Positions 38,421 through 46,402 of a stretch of DNA of 64,000 nucleotides are shown piece by piece; positions within the stretch are counted from its first letter, which is position 1, and each line of letters begins with the position of its first letter. The DNA comes from Myxococcales bacterium (GTDB lineage Bacteria; Myxococcota_A; Polyangia; Nannocystales; Nannocystaceae). Under the pieces are notes generated by a model. It saw only the letters and a program-made list of their open reading frames with translations. It did not search any database and was not told the origin of the DNA. The stretch spans positions 668,548 to 732,547 of the forward strand of contig JACKDW010000004.1 of the NCBI GenBank assembly GCA_020633295.1, read 5' to 3'. The translations under genes and the position numbers were made by a program.

Positions 38421-41126
38421 TCACTCGGCGGTCGCGACGGCCGAGGCGAGCGCGCGGGCCTCGGGCTCGAGCTCGCCGCGCGTGGGCTCGTCGTGCGCCG
38501 AGAGGGCCGCGAGCGCGCGCTCACCCGTGGCGCGCGCGCGCGCGAGCTCGCCGGCGTCGCGCTGACACGCGCCGAGCCTGAGCAGCAGCTGCACGTAGAA
38601 CTTGTCGCCGGTCTCGCCGACTCGCTCGAGCGCCGCGACGGCCTCCTCGGCCGCGGGCCGCGAGCGCGCGCAGCCCTTCCACGTGCCGAGACGAAACGCG
38701 CCGCGGTTGCGCGCCGCCGCGGCCTCGCCCATGACCTCGGCGCGCCGCGCGTTGTTGGCGAGGAACAGGCGCTCGCCCTCGTCGGGATCGCGGTCGGCCG
38801 CGATGTAGGCCCGGTACTCGTCGGACTCGAGCGTCAGCGGGTGGTTGGGCCCGAACACCTGCTCGCGGATCCGCGTGGCCTCCGACGCCGCGACGTCCGC
38901 GGCCTCGAGGTCGCCCGCGTTGATCGAGAGGAACGCGATCGACGACCACGCCGACGCGCCGCGCACCGAGGCCCCGCCGTGGATCGCCTCGTACTCGCCG
39001 ATCGCCTCGCGGAACGCGGCGACCGCCGCCTCGGTCTCGCCGTAGTCCTGGGCCACGTAGCCCTTGATCTGACGCAGCAGCGCGCGCGTCGGGTCGGGGC
39101 CCTGACGCTCGATGAGGCCGTGCTGCGCCTCGGCGACGCGCAGCCACGCGTCCGCGGTGCCCCGCGGCGAGCCGCCCTGGCTGTAGACGATCGCCAGCGA
39201 GGCCGCCGACCTCGCGGCCGTCTCGTGATCCTCCGCGCGCATGGCAAGCGTGACCGCGCGCGTGCACGCGGCGACCGCCTCGTCGTTGTCGTACTCGCGG
39301 AACGCTTCCTTGATCTTGCACTCGACCTGCAGCGCCTGCGCGGCCAGGCCGCGCGCGCCGATCGACTCGGCCTCGCGCGCGACCTCGTCGGCCAGCGCCA
39401 GCGCCTCGCGCGGCTTGTACACGTGCAGCAGCCGGTCGGCCTCGTGCTGCCGCGCGCGCAGGGACGCGAGCGCCTGCGGGTCAGCGTCCGCTGGCTCAAG
39501 AGCCACCCGTCGGCGCAGCAGCTCGAGCGACGTGCAGTCCTCGACGCGCGGCAGCGCCGTCGCGCGCTCCGGCGCACGCGTCACGCGCTGCTCGTCCGCG
39601 TCCTCCCACTCGTCGGCGAGGCGCTCGAGCGCGTCCTCGGCCCGGTCGAGGCACTCGTAGGCCCGCGCGAGCGCGGACGCCTCCACCTCGCCCGCGAGCT
39701 CGCCCCCGCGGCACATCGCCTCGCGGGCCGCCGCCAGCGTCGCGGCGTAAGCCGCGGCCTGCGGCCGCGCGCGCGCCCACGAGTCCGCGGCGTAGCCGAG
39801 ACCCGTGGCCGCGAAGGCCTCGCCGATCCGCGCCGCGCGGTCGTCGGTCCAGCGCGCGAGCACGACATCCCGTCGATCCTCGCAGCCCGCGATGATCTGG
39901 GCGCGCGCGCGCGCGCGGTAGCCGAGCCCGGCGATCGTCGCCGCGGCCGCGAGCGCGAGCGCGGCCGTCCACCCGCGCCGCCGCGCCGGGTTGGCGCGCA
40001 GCGCCGCGAGCATCGCCGGCATGTCGGGCCAGCGCCGCGACGGCGTCGGCTCGAGCGCCCTGCAGCACCACGGCGCGGACCCAGCCCGGCACGCGCGCCC
40101 CGGGCCGCGCGCGAAGGTCCGCGCGCGCTTGGCCGCGAGCAGCTGCTCGGGCGTGTCCCCGGTGAACGGGCGCGCGCCGTACAGCGCCTCGTACAGCGAG
40201 ACCGCGAAGCTGTACTGATCCGCGCGGGCGTCGACGCGCGCCGACTCGTGCTGCTCGGGGGCCATGTAGGGCGGCGTGCCCAGCAGCGTGCCGGTGCGCG
40301 TCATCGCCAGCTCGAGGCGCTGGCTCGCGCCGAGCAGCGACTCGAGCGTGTCGTCGCGCGCGTCGTCGTCCGCCGAGGTCGCCAGGCCGAAGTCCGCGAC
40401 CTTCGCGTGGCCGTCGCGATCGAGCAGGATGTTGCCGGGCTTGAAGTCGCGATGCAGCACGCCCGCGCGGTGGGCCGCGGCCAGGCCTTCACCTGCCTCG
40501 AGGAACACCCGCAGGACGTCGCGCCAGGGCTGCGGCCGCCCGCGCGCCCGCATCCACGCGCGCGCGGTCGTCCCGGCCACGTACTCGAGCGCGATGTAGT
40601 CGACGCCCGCCCACTCGCCGATCTCGTAGACGGTCACGACGTTGGCGTGCTCGAGGCGCGCCGCCGCCTGGGCCTCTCGCAGCACCCGCGCGCGCCGGGC
40701 CTCGCGCTCGCGCTCGCGGCCCGGTCGAATTAACTTCAGCGCGATCGTCCGCGCCAGCTCGGGATCGTAGGCGGTGTAGACGACCCCCATCCCGCCGCGC
40801 CCGAGGTGCTCGAGCAGCACGTAGCGCCCGATCCGCTGCCCGTAGCCCGCGCCGTCGACGAGCGCGGCGCGCAGCGCCCTCGCCGACGCGTCGTCGCGCT
40901 CGCGCGTGTCGACGCCCGTTCGGGGCCCCTGCGCGCCGGTGGGCGTCGACGCGCGCAGGGCCTCGGCGAGCAGCGCCGAGCAGTCCTCGCAGCCGTCGAC
41001 GTGTCGCTCGAGGCGCGCGCGCTCGGGCAGCGCGAGCAGGCCGTCGGCGAAGGCGAGCAGCGCGTCCTCGCTCGGGCAGCGCGCCCCCGACTCCAGCACC
41101 TCAGACCGCTGCGCGCGCGACGACAT
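38421..41126 (-). CDS. Anti-sigma zinc-finger / Ser/Thr kinase / TPR fusion
   Basis: A 901-residue protein. Residues 18-55 match the zf-HC2 (ZAS) anti-sigma domain with the HX3CX2C core (His42, Cys46, Cys49). A Hanks kinase follows from about 101: LGRGGMGVVYTAY, lysine in IALKLI, HRDFKPGN, DFG and APEQ. One membrane helix lies near 372-392 (WTAALALAAAATIAGLGY), and the remaining 500 residues are TPR-like helices, which would be periplasmic. Between about residues 340 and 357 the reading frame gives a Cys/Arg-rich odd segment, whereas the neighbouring frame reads VPGWVRAVVLQG, the expected kinase sequence; two compensating single-base shifts are likely (about 40055-40105). An ECF sigma gene follows in the same direction. 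Confidence 0.85.
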   Translation of the reverse strand: MSSRAQRSEVLESGARCPSEDALLAFADGLLALPERARLERHVDGCEDCSALLAEALRASTPTGAQGPRTGVDTRERDDASARALRAALVDGAGYGQRIGRYVLLEHLGRGGMGVVYTAYDPELARTIALKLIRPGREREREARRARVLREAQAAARLEHANVVTVYEIGEWAGVDYIALEYVAGTTARAWMRARGRPQPWRDVLRVFLEAGEGLAAAHRAGVLHRDFKPGNILLDRDGHAKVADFGLATSADDDARDDTLESLLGASQRLELAMTRTGTLLGTPPYMAPEQHESARVDARADQYSFAVSLYEALYGARPFTGDTPEQLLAAKRARTFARGPGRACRAGSAPWCCRALEPTPSRRWPDMPAMLAALRANPARRRGWTAALALAAAATIAGLGYRARARAQIIAGCEDRRDVVLARWTDDRAARIGEAFAATGLGYAADSWARARPQAAAYAATLAAAREAMCRGGELAGEVEASALARAYECLDRAEDALERLADEWEDADEQRVTRAPERATALPRVEDCTSLELLRRRVALEPADADPQALASLRARQHEADRLLHVYKPREALALADEVAREAESIGARGLAAQALQVECKIKEAFREYDNDEAVAACTRAVTLAMRAEDHETAARSAASLAIVYSQGGSPRGTADAWLRVAEAQHGLIERQGPDPTRALLRQIKGYVAQDYGETEAAVAAFREAIGEYEAIHGGASVRGASAWSSIAFLSINAGDLEAADVAASEATRIREQVFGPNHPLTLESDEYRAYIAADRDPDEGERLFLANNARRAEVMGEAAAARNRGAFRLGTWKGCARSRPAAEEAVAALERVGETGDKFYVQLLLRLGACQRDAGELARARATGERALAALSAHDEPTRGELEPEARALASAVATAE

Positions 41127-41291
41127 CCCTCGTTGTTCCTACACCGAAGCGCGGCGTCACGACACCCGCGCGCGTGCGGGCGTCTGCACCACAGAGGCCG
41201 CCGCGAAGACGCTCGAGCGCTCGAGCGTTCGGAGACGATCCTCGCCGCTGCGACAGGCCGTCCGTCCTGGGGGTACTGCGGCGGTCTCGCG

Positions 41292-43052
41292 TCAGCGCGG
41301 GACCTCGGGCGCCGTCTCGGCGAGCGAGCGACCGGGCGTCGAGGTGACGCCCGTGTTCGCGCTCGAGGGCAGCGCGTCGTGGATCATCCCGGGCTCCGAC
41401 AGCTCCGGCGCGTGCTCGCCCCACCAGGCCCGGGCGCGCCGCTGCGTCCACGCCTCCGGGAGGTCGCGCTCGACGCCGCGCAGCGCCTCGAGCAGCGCCT
41501 CGGCCGAGCGCGGGCGATCGGCGGGGTCCTTGGCGAGGCAGCGCAGCACCAGCTCCTCGAGCGCGCGCGGGACCGGTGACGGCGCGCGCCGAGTCGGCCG
41601 CGCCGGCTTCTCGCGCAGGTGCTGCTGCATCCAGCGGCGCGGCGTCGGCCCGCGGAACACCAGCTCCGCGGTCAGCAGGTAGTACGCGAGGCAGCCGACG
41701 AGGTAGATGTCGCTGCGCGCGTCGACCGTCCGCGTGCGGATCTGCTCCGGCGCCATGAACGAGGGCGTGCCCGTGATCGTGCCCGTCGCGGTCAGCCCGG
41801 GATCGGTCTGATCGAGCAGCTTGACGAGCCCGAAGTCGAGCACCTTCACGAAGTCGTAGTCGGCGCCGTAGCGGCACAGGAACACGTTCGAGGGCTTGAG
41901 GTCGCGGTGCACCATGCCGCGCTGATGGGCCTCGCGCAGCGAGTGACAGACCTGCTGCAGCACGTGGACGACGCGCGCCGCGGGCATCGGCCCGTGCTGG
42001 CGCGCGAGCTTCTCGAGGTCCATGCCCTCGAGCAGCTCCATCACGTAGTAGAGCGTGCCGTCCTGCGCCATCCCGAAGTCGTAGATCGCGACCGTGTGGG
42101 GCGAGCGCAGCGACGCGGTGGCCTGGACCTCGAGCGCGAACCTGCGCTTGAGTACATCTCGATTCGTCGAGCCGATCTGCGCCGCGACGCTCGAGCGGAT
42201 CAGCTTGATCGCGGCCGGGCGCGCGAGCATCGCGTGGCTGCCCCGCCAGACCTCGCCCATGCCGCCCTCGCCGAGCCGGACCTCGAGCTGATAGCCGCCC
42301 ACGCGGCGGGCGCTGACGAGCTCGCGCCCGAGCCCGTAGATGATGTAGGCCACGCCGTAGGCCAGGAACATCGCCGAGAGGTTGTCGCGCACGAGGTCGA
42401 GGCCGCGCACGAGCCCGACCGCCGGGTGCCCCAGGAGCCGCGCGACCGCGAGGCCGAGGCCGTCGACGCCGGTGATCAGCACCCCGATCAGGACCGCGCG
42501 GCGCGGCGCCACGGGCACGACGACCGGGAACAGGATGATCAGCAGCGCGGTCGCCGACCAGCCCCGCGGCGGCCGGCCCCACAGCGCGACGTGCTCGTTG
42601 ATCGCCGCGCACAGCCCGATGAACAGCAGGTAGCTGAGCCCGGTGCGAAACAGCTGACGCGCGCTGAGCGAGCGCCCGTACACCCGGGCCACGAGCGCCG
42701 CCGAGCCGAGCATCGCCGCGAGCGTCACCGCGTCGAGCACCTCGCGCCCGCGCGGCGGCTTGAGCAGCGTCGGCTGGTCCGGGGTGAAGGTGACCCAGAG
42801 GTACAGGAACAGCCACGCCGCGCTGATGGCGATCGCGATCGTGAGCAGCCGACGCGACGCGTGCCGCACGAGGTCCGGCGGCAGCGAGTCGCCCGCGCGG
42901 GAGTGATCGCCGATGATCCGGTTGAAGCTCGGCTCAAACCCGCGGGGATCCGCGCGCGATCCACCCTCGGCCTCGCGCGTCGGGCCCGAGCTCACGAGCG
43001 AGCGCAGCTCCGCCGGCAGCACGTCGGTCGAACCGTTGCGTCGCTCGCTCAT
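41292..43052 (-). CDS. Ser/Thr kinase with N-terminal membrane domain
   Basis: A 586-residue protein in the reverse order to most family members: the N-terminal 240 residues hold about six membrane helices and the C-terminus is the kinase. Kinase motifs: LGEGGMGEVW (from about 254), AAIKLI, HRDLKPSN, DFG and APEQ with the following DARSDIY. A short Pro/Ser-rich tail ends the protein. The ATG at 43052 (MSERRNG) is taken as start; a TACCAT box lies 41 bases upstream. It is divergent from the SDR-FolB pair. The membrane domain is not a recognised sensor. Confidence 0.87.
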   Translation of the reverse strand: MSERRNGSTDVLPAELRSLVSSGPTREAEGGSRADPRGFEPSFNRIIGDHSRAGDSLPPDLVRHASRRLLTIAIAISAAWLFLYLWVTFTPDQPTLLKPPRGREVLDAVTLAAMLGSAALVARVYGRSLSARQLFRTGLSYLLFIGLCAAINEHVALWGRPPRGWSATALLIILFPVVVPVAPRRAVLIGVLITGVDGLGLAVARLLGHPAVGLVRGLDLVRDNLSAMFLAYGVAYIIYGLGRELVSARRVGGYQLEVRLGEGGMGEVWRGSHAMLARPAAIKLIRSSVAAQIGSTNRDVLKRRFALEVQATASLRSPHTVAIYDFGMAQDGTLYYVMELLEGMDLEKLARQHGPMPAARVVHVLQQVCHSLREAHQRGMVHRDLKPSNVFLCRYGADYDFVKVLDFGLVKLLDQTDPGLTATGTITGTPSFMAPEQIRTRTVDARSDIYLVGCLAYYLLTAELVFRGPTPRRWMQQHLREKPARPTRRAPSPVPRALEELVLRCLAKDPADRPRSAEALLEALRGVERDLPEAWTQRRARAWWGEHAPELSEPGMIHDALPSSANTGVTSTPGRSLAETAPEVPR

Positions 43053-43173
43053 GTTCGGTGCGCGGCGCAGACGAACACGCCCGCGGTCTCCGCATGGTAG
43101 CCGCGAATCGCCGCGCGGGCGCGGGGCGAAAAACCACTGGCCACGCGCGGGCGCGTCGGTCCACCATGCGCCT

Positions 43174-43914
43174 GTGCAGATCACGGGCACGGTCGCGCTG
43201 ATCACCGGCGGCGCGCGGATCGGCGTTTCTGTGGCGCGGGCGCTCGCCGAGCGCGGCGCGGGCGTGGTGCTCACCTACCGTCGCTCGCGCGCGGCCTGTG
43301 AAGAGACCGCGCGGACGATCGTCGCGGCCGGCGGCGCGGCGACCTGCCTGCAGCTGGACGTCCGCGATCCGGACGCGGTCGCGCGCGTCGTCGACGAGGC
43401 CGCCGCGTGGCGCGGGCGCCTCGACATCCTCGTCAACCTCGCCTCCGTCTACCGTCAGCGCCCCTGGGACGCGCTCGACGTCGACGCCTGGGACGAGGAT
43501 GTCAACACCGACGCGCGCAGCGGCTTCCTGCTCACGCGCGCCGCGGCCTCGTGGCTGCGCCGCGGCGAGCACGGCGGCCGCGTGATCCTGTTCGCCGACT
43601 ACGACGCGGCCAGCGGCCGCCCGCGCGCCCGCGGCTTCGTCCCCTACTACGCGGCCAAGTCGGCGGTGATCGGCCTGACCGAGGCGCTCGCCCGCGAGCT
43701 CGCCCCCGAGATCCTCGTCAACGCGGTCGCGCCGGGCCCGATCCTGCCGCCGCCGGACATGTCTGAAGCGCTGCGACGCGAGGTCGAGCGCGCCACGCCG
43801 CTGGCGCGCTGGGGCGGCGCCGCGGAGATCGCCAAGGCGGTCGTGTTCCTGATCGAGTCCGACTTCATCACCGGCGAGGTCCTGCGCGTCGACGGCGGAC
43901 GTCACCTGCAGTAG
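43174..43914 (+). CDS. SDR-family reductase, probable pteridine reductase
   Basis: A 246-residue short-chain dehydrogenase. The NAD(P) site reads ITGGARIG, the form found in pteridine reductases, followed by TYRRS; NLASVY replaces the usual NNAS, and the catalytic pair is in YYAAKSA (YxxxK). The tail ends LRVDGG. The next gene, 18 bases on, is dihydroneopterin aldolase, so reduction of a pterin (as in FolM or PTR1) is likely. Start is GTG with a CACCAT box 6 bases upstream, another leaderless-like layout. Substrate is inferred from context. Confidence 0.82.
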   Translation: MQITGTVALITGGARIGVSVARALAERGAGVVLTYRRSRAACEETARTIVAAGGAATCLQLDVRDPDAVARVVDEAAAWRGRLDILVNLASVYRQRPWDALDVDAWDEDVNTDARSGFLLTRAAASWLRRGEHGGRVILFADYDAASGRPRARGFVPYYAAKSAVIGLTEALARELAPEILVNAVAPGPILPPPDMSEALRREVERATPLARWGGAAEIAKAVVFLIESDFITGEVLRVDGGRHLQ

Positions 43915-43932
43915 CCGCGCCCCCGAGTCCCC

Positions 43933-44310
43933 ATGCACCGACCCGCACCGCTCGGCACCGTCGAGATCCGCGACCTCACCGTCGACTGCGTCGTCGGCGT
44001 GTACCCCGAGGAGCGCGAGCGCCTGCAGCCGCTGCGCCTCGACCTCGAGCTCGAGCTCGACTTCGCGGCCGCGAGCGCGCGCGACGAGCTCGGCCACACC
44101 GTCGACTACGCGGCCGTCGCCGCGCTGCTCGACACCTGGCTCAACGAGCAGAAGTTCAAGCTGCTCGAGACCATCGCGGTCCGCGGCTGCGCGCTGCTGC
44201 TCGAGCGCTGGCCCGCGATCACGCGCGCGCGCCTGACCGTGAAGAAGCCGTCGGCGGTCGCCGAGGCCGCCTACGCGGCCGCGCGCTACGAGCTGCGGCG
44301 CGCGCCGTGA
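43933..44310 (+). CDS. folB: Dihydroneopterin aldolase
   Basis: At 125 residues it has the usual length of FolB, which cleaves 7,8-dihydroneopterin to 6-hydroxymethyl-dihydropterin and glycolaldehyde in folate synthesis. Seen motifs are VGVYPEERERLQPL, the TVDYAAVAA segment with the conserved Tyr, the glutamate in FKLLETIA, and the C-terminal VKKPSAV that carries the catalytic Lys. It is cytosolic and works as an oligomer in known members. It forms a tight pair with the SDR gene upstream and probably shares its mRNA. No clear ribosome binding site is seen. Confidence 0.88.
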   Translation: MHRPAPLGTVEIRDLTVDCVVGVYPEERERLQPLRLDLELELDFAAASARDELGHTVDYAAVAALLDTWLNEQKFKLLETIAVRGCALLLERWPAITRARLTVKKPSAVAEAAYAAARYELRRAP

Positions 44311-44379
44311 CGCCCGCGCGTCGCATGCTCGACGCGTGACGCCCCTCGCACGCGCCGCGTGATGATCGCCTCGCCGGGC

Positions 44380-45828
44380 TCAGCCGATGCCGCAGCCCTC
44401 AGCCTGCTCGATGTTGCAGCCGGCGCAGTCCCAGCGGAAGTTGTCGAGCGCGAGCGCGGTGTTGATCTCGGCGTCGACCTTGTCGAACACCGTGAACGCG
44501 AGCGTGAACTGCTCGCTCGGCTTGGCCGGGCCGGTCGCCGTGACCCACGGGGTCGCGCCGCCCACCTGGTCGTAGCCGGTGTCCTTGAGCTCCGGCGAGT
44601 CGCTGACGAGCGTGATCAGCCCGGCGTTCGCCAGCGCGGTCACGGTCAGCGGCTGCGGCACGTCGTTCTCGTCGATCAGGAAGGTGACGTTGCCGGTGTA
44701 GGCCTCGCTCGTCGACCACACGATCGCCATGTCGTTGAACTCGCCGCCGTTGACGTACTCGGGGTACTCGGCCGAGAAGAACGCGAAGTCGATCTTGTAG
44801 CCGAAGGTGCCCTTGGGCACCTGCAGGTCGACCTCGAAGTAGATGACGTCGTTGGCGATCTTCGCGCCCTGGTTCCACTGGGCGTCGAGCGTGTCCGAGC
44901 AGTCGTTGTTGCCGTCGCAGTCGAAGAACGGCGTGCCGCCGTCGCCGTTGTTGCTGCCCTGCTGCCACTTCATGACGCCGGGCAGCGAGGGCACGTTGCT
45001 CGGGTTCATGTTGTTGGTCTGGCCGCCGTTCTGCGCGGATCCGGGCGGCGCGAGCAGCTTGCCCTGGAGGTCGACCTGCGGGAACTGCCCGTTGCTGATC
45101 AGCACGAAGCGATCGCCCTCGGTCGGGCTCCAGTAGGGCTGGTTGCCGTTAAAGTACGAGCCGTACTGCTTGACGATGCGGTAGGCCGACGTGTCCGCCG
45201 AGAGCAGCAGGAAGTCGAGCGCGTAGTTCGAGTTCTGGTCCGTCCACTGCTGGACGTCGATCGTGTAGCAGTTGATGCCGAGCGCGTGCAGGAACTCGTC
45301 GGAGTCGTCATCGCACGGCAGGTGGTTCGGCGGCGCCTCGCACTGGATCTGCACGCAGTCCGAGAAATTGTACTTGCACGAGATCGCGCAGCTGAGGTTG
45401 CCCCCGGAGTACTTGTCGGAGTTGTAGTCCTTGCACTTGAAGAACGGGAGGTCGTCGCCGTCGCAGAACTCGCCGTTGTCGTCCTCCTGCACCCCGTTCC
45501 CGCACACGTTCGCGTCGGTGGTCCCCTCCGAGGGGTCCTCGGTCGTCGGCATGCCGGTGGTCGTGCTGGTGCTGTCCGTCGTGACGTTCTGCGTCGTCGG
45601 GTTGTCCGTCGTCGGCGTCTGGGTCGTCCCGGCCGTCGTGTCCATGTTGGTCGTGCTCGCGTCGGTCGCGGTCACGTCGTCCGTCGTCATCGCGCTCGAG
45701 TTGCTCGAGTTGGTCGTAATATTGTTCGTCTCCGCGCTGGAGAGCGACGTACGCCCGTCCGAATCACCGCAGCCGATCACGAGCGCGCAGACGCCGATTA
45801 CCCCGAGGAATTCGCGTGTTCTCTTCAT
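44380..45828 (-). CDS. Choice-of-anchor L type lipoprotein
   Basis: A 482-residue lipoprotein with signal ALVIGC (Cys near 20), then a Thr/Ser/Asn-rich linker to about residue 108, then a Cys-rich segment starting VCGNGVQEDDNGEFCDGDD, and a large C-terminal beta domain typical of the choice-of-anchor L family (LLLSADTSAYRIVKQYGS, then FFSAEYPEYVNGGEFNDMAIVW, ending TALALDNFRWDC). Such proteins are surface-attached in myxobacteria with no known enzyme activity. The start lies close to a TCTACT box on the minus strand. The 236 bases to 46065 are a divergent promoter region. Confidence 0.85.
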   Translation of the reverse strand: MKRTREFLGVIGVCALVIGCGDSDGRTSLSSAETNNITTNSSNSSAMTTDDVTATDASTTNMDTTAGTTQTPTTDNPTTQNVTTDSTSTTTGMPTTEDPSEGTTDANVCGNGVQEDDNGEFCDGDDLPFFKCKDYNSDKYSGGNLSCAISCKYNFSDCVQIQCEAPPNHLPCDDDSDEFLHALGINCYTIDVQQWTDQNSNYALDFLLLSADTSAYRIVKQYGSYFNGNQPYWSPTEGDRFVLISNGQFPQVDLQGKLLAPPGSAQNGGQTNNMNPSNVPSLPGVMKWQQGSNNGDGGTPFFDCDGNNDCSDTLDAQWNQGAKIANDVIYFEVDLQVPKGTFGYKIDFAFFSAEYPEYVNGGEFNDMAIVWSTSEAYTGNVTFLIDENDVPQPLTVTALANAGLITLVSDSPELKDTGYDQVGGATPWVTATGPAKPSEQFTLAFTVFDKVDAEINTALALDNFRWDCAGCNIEQAEGCGIG

Positions 45829-46064
45829 TTCAGTAGACCATCCGCAGCCGCAAGCAGGACCCACAGGATACCAGGTACCCCGGGCGGCTCCCGGGACGCG
45901 GTCGACCGTCCGCGGGCCGGAATCGCGGTCGAGACTGGCCGCGGCGCAGGTCGCGTGGGCGCGCCCTCACGGTCGCGCCCGTTCGGCCGGCCGGGACACC
46001 GGCCGGCCGGCAGGCATGATAGGATTCCGCCCACGGCCCGCCGGCCGGACAGGGAGCAGGAGCC

Positions 46065-46385
46065 ATGCCATCGCGATCCGAGCGTTCGAACCGTGCGAGC
46101 CGCATCACCGGCGCGTCCGCGCCCAATCGCCTCCCGACCTTCACGCGCACGGCGAACGGGAGCCTCTCGTCGCAGCAGCGCCACATCTCCGATCGCGCCC
46201 GCGAGTTCGCCGACATCAGCCGCGACCACCAAGCAGCCGATCTGCTCGTCGCCACGCTGGCCGCGCCGACCCACTGCTCCCACGGCTCCCATGGCTCCCA
46301 TGGCTCCCACGGCTCTCACGGCTCCCACGGCTCCCACGGCTCCCACGGCTCCCACGGCTCCCACGGCTCCCACGGGAGCTGGTGA
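46065..46385 (+). CDS. Small protein with eleven C-terminal Ser-His-Gly repeats
   Basis: A 106-residue product with an excellent ribosome binding site (AGGAG, 3 bases before ATG). The first 71 residues are a plain soluble, basic sequence with no signal peptide, ending Thr-His-Cys. Then come eleven exact Ser-His-Gly units and a terminal Ser-Trp. Read in another register this is a His-Gly-Ser array, the pattern of His-Xaa-Ser repeat peptides (HxsA), whose partners include radical SAM enzymes HxsB and HxsC. No such partner lies next to it; the only radical SAM gene in view is 37 kb away. It could be a peptide precursor or a metal-binding protein. Codons vary only between CAC and CAT, TCC and TCT, so the peptide repeat is conserved. 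Convergent with the next gene. Confidence 0.75.
   Translation: MPSRSERSNRASRITGASAPNRLPTFTRTANGSLSSQQRHISDRAREFADISRDHQAADLLVATLAAPTHCSHGSHGSHGSHGSHGSHGSHGSHGSHGSHGSHGSW
46278..46376 (+). repeat. Eleven tandem 9-bp units encoding Ser-His-Gly
   Basis: The unit is TCCCACGGC with four silent variants (two CAT, one TCT, one GGG). All eleven units keep the same peptide. Confidence 0.95.
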
Positions 46386-46402
46386 CGACGCGGTCGGGCG
46401 GC

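Noticed and set aside
46258..46385. Minus-strand reading of the 9-bp array as Ala-Val-Gly repeats
   Set aside because: The plus-strand frame has an ideal ribosome binding site and keeps Ser-His-Gly through silent changes; the minus-strand frame has Met/Val changes and no start signal.
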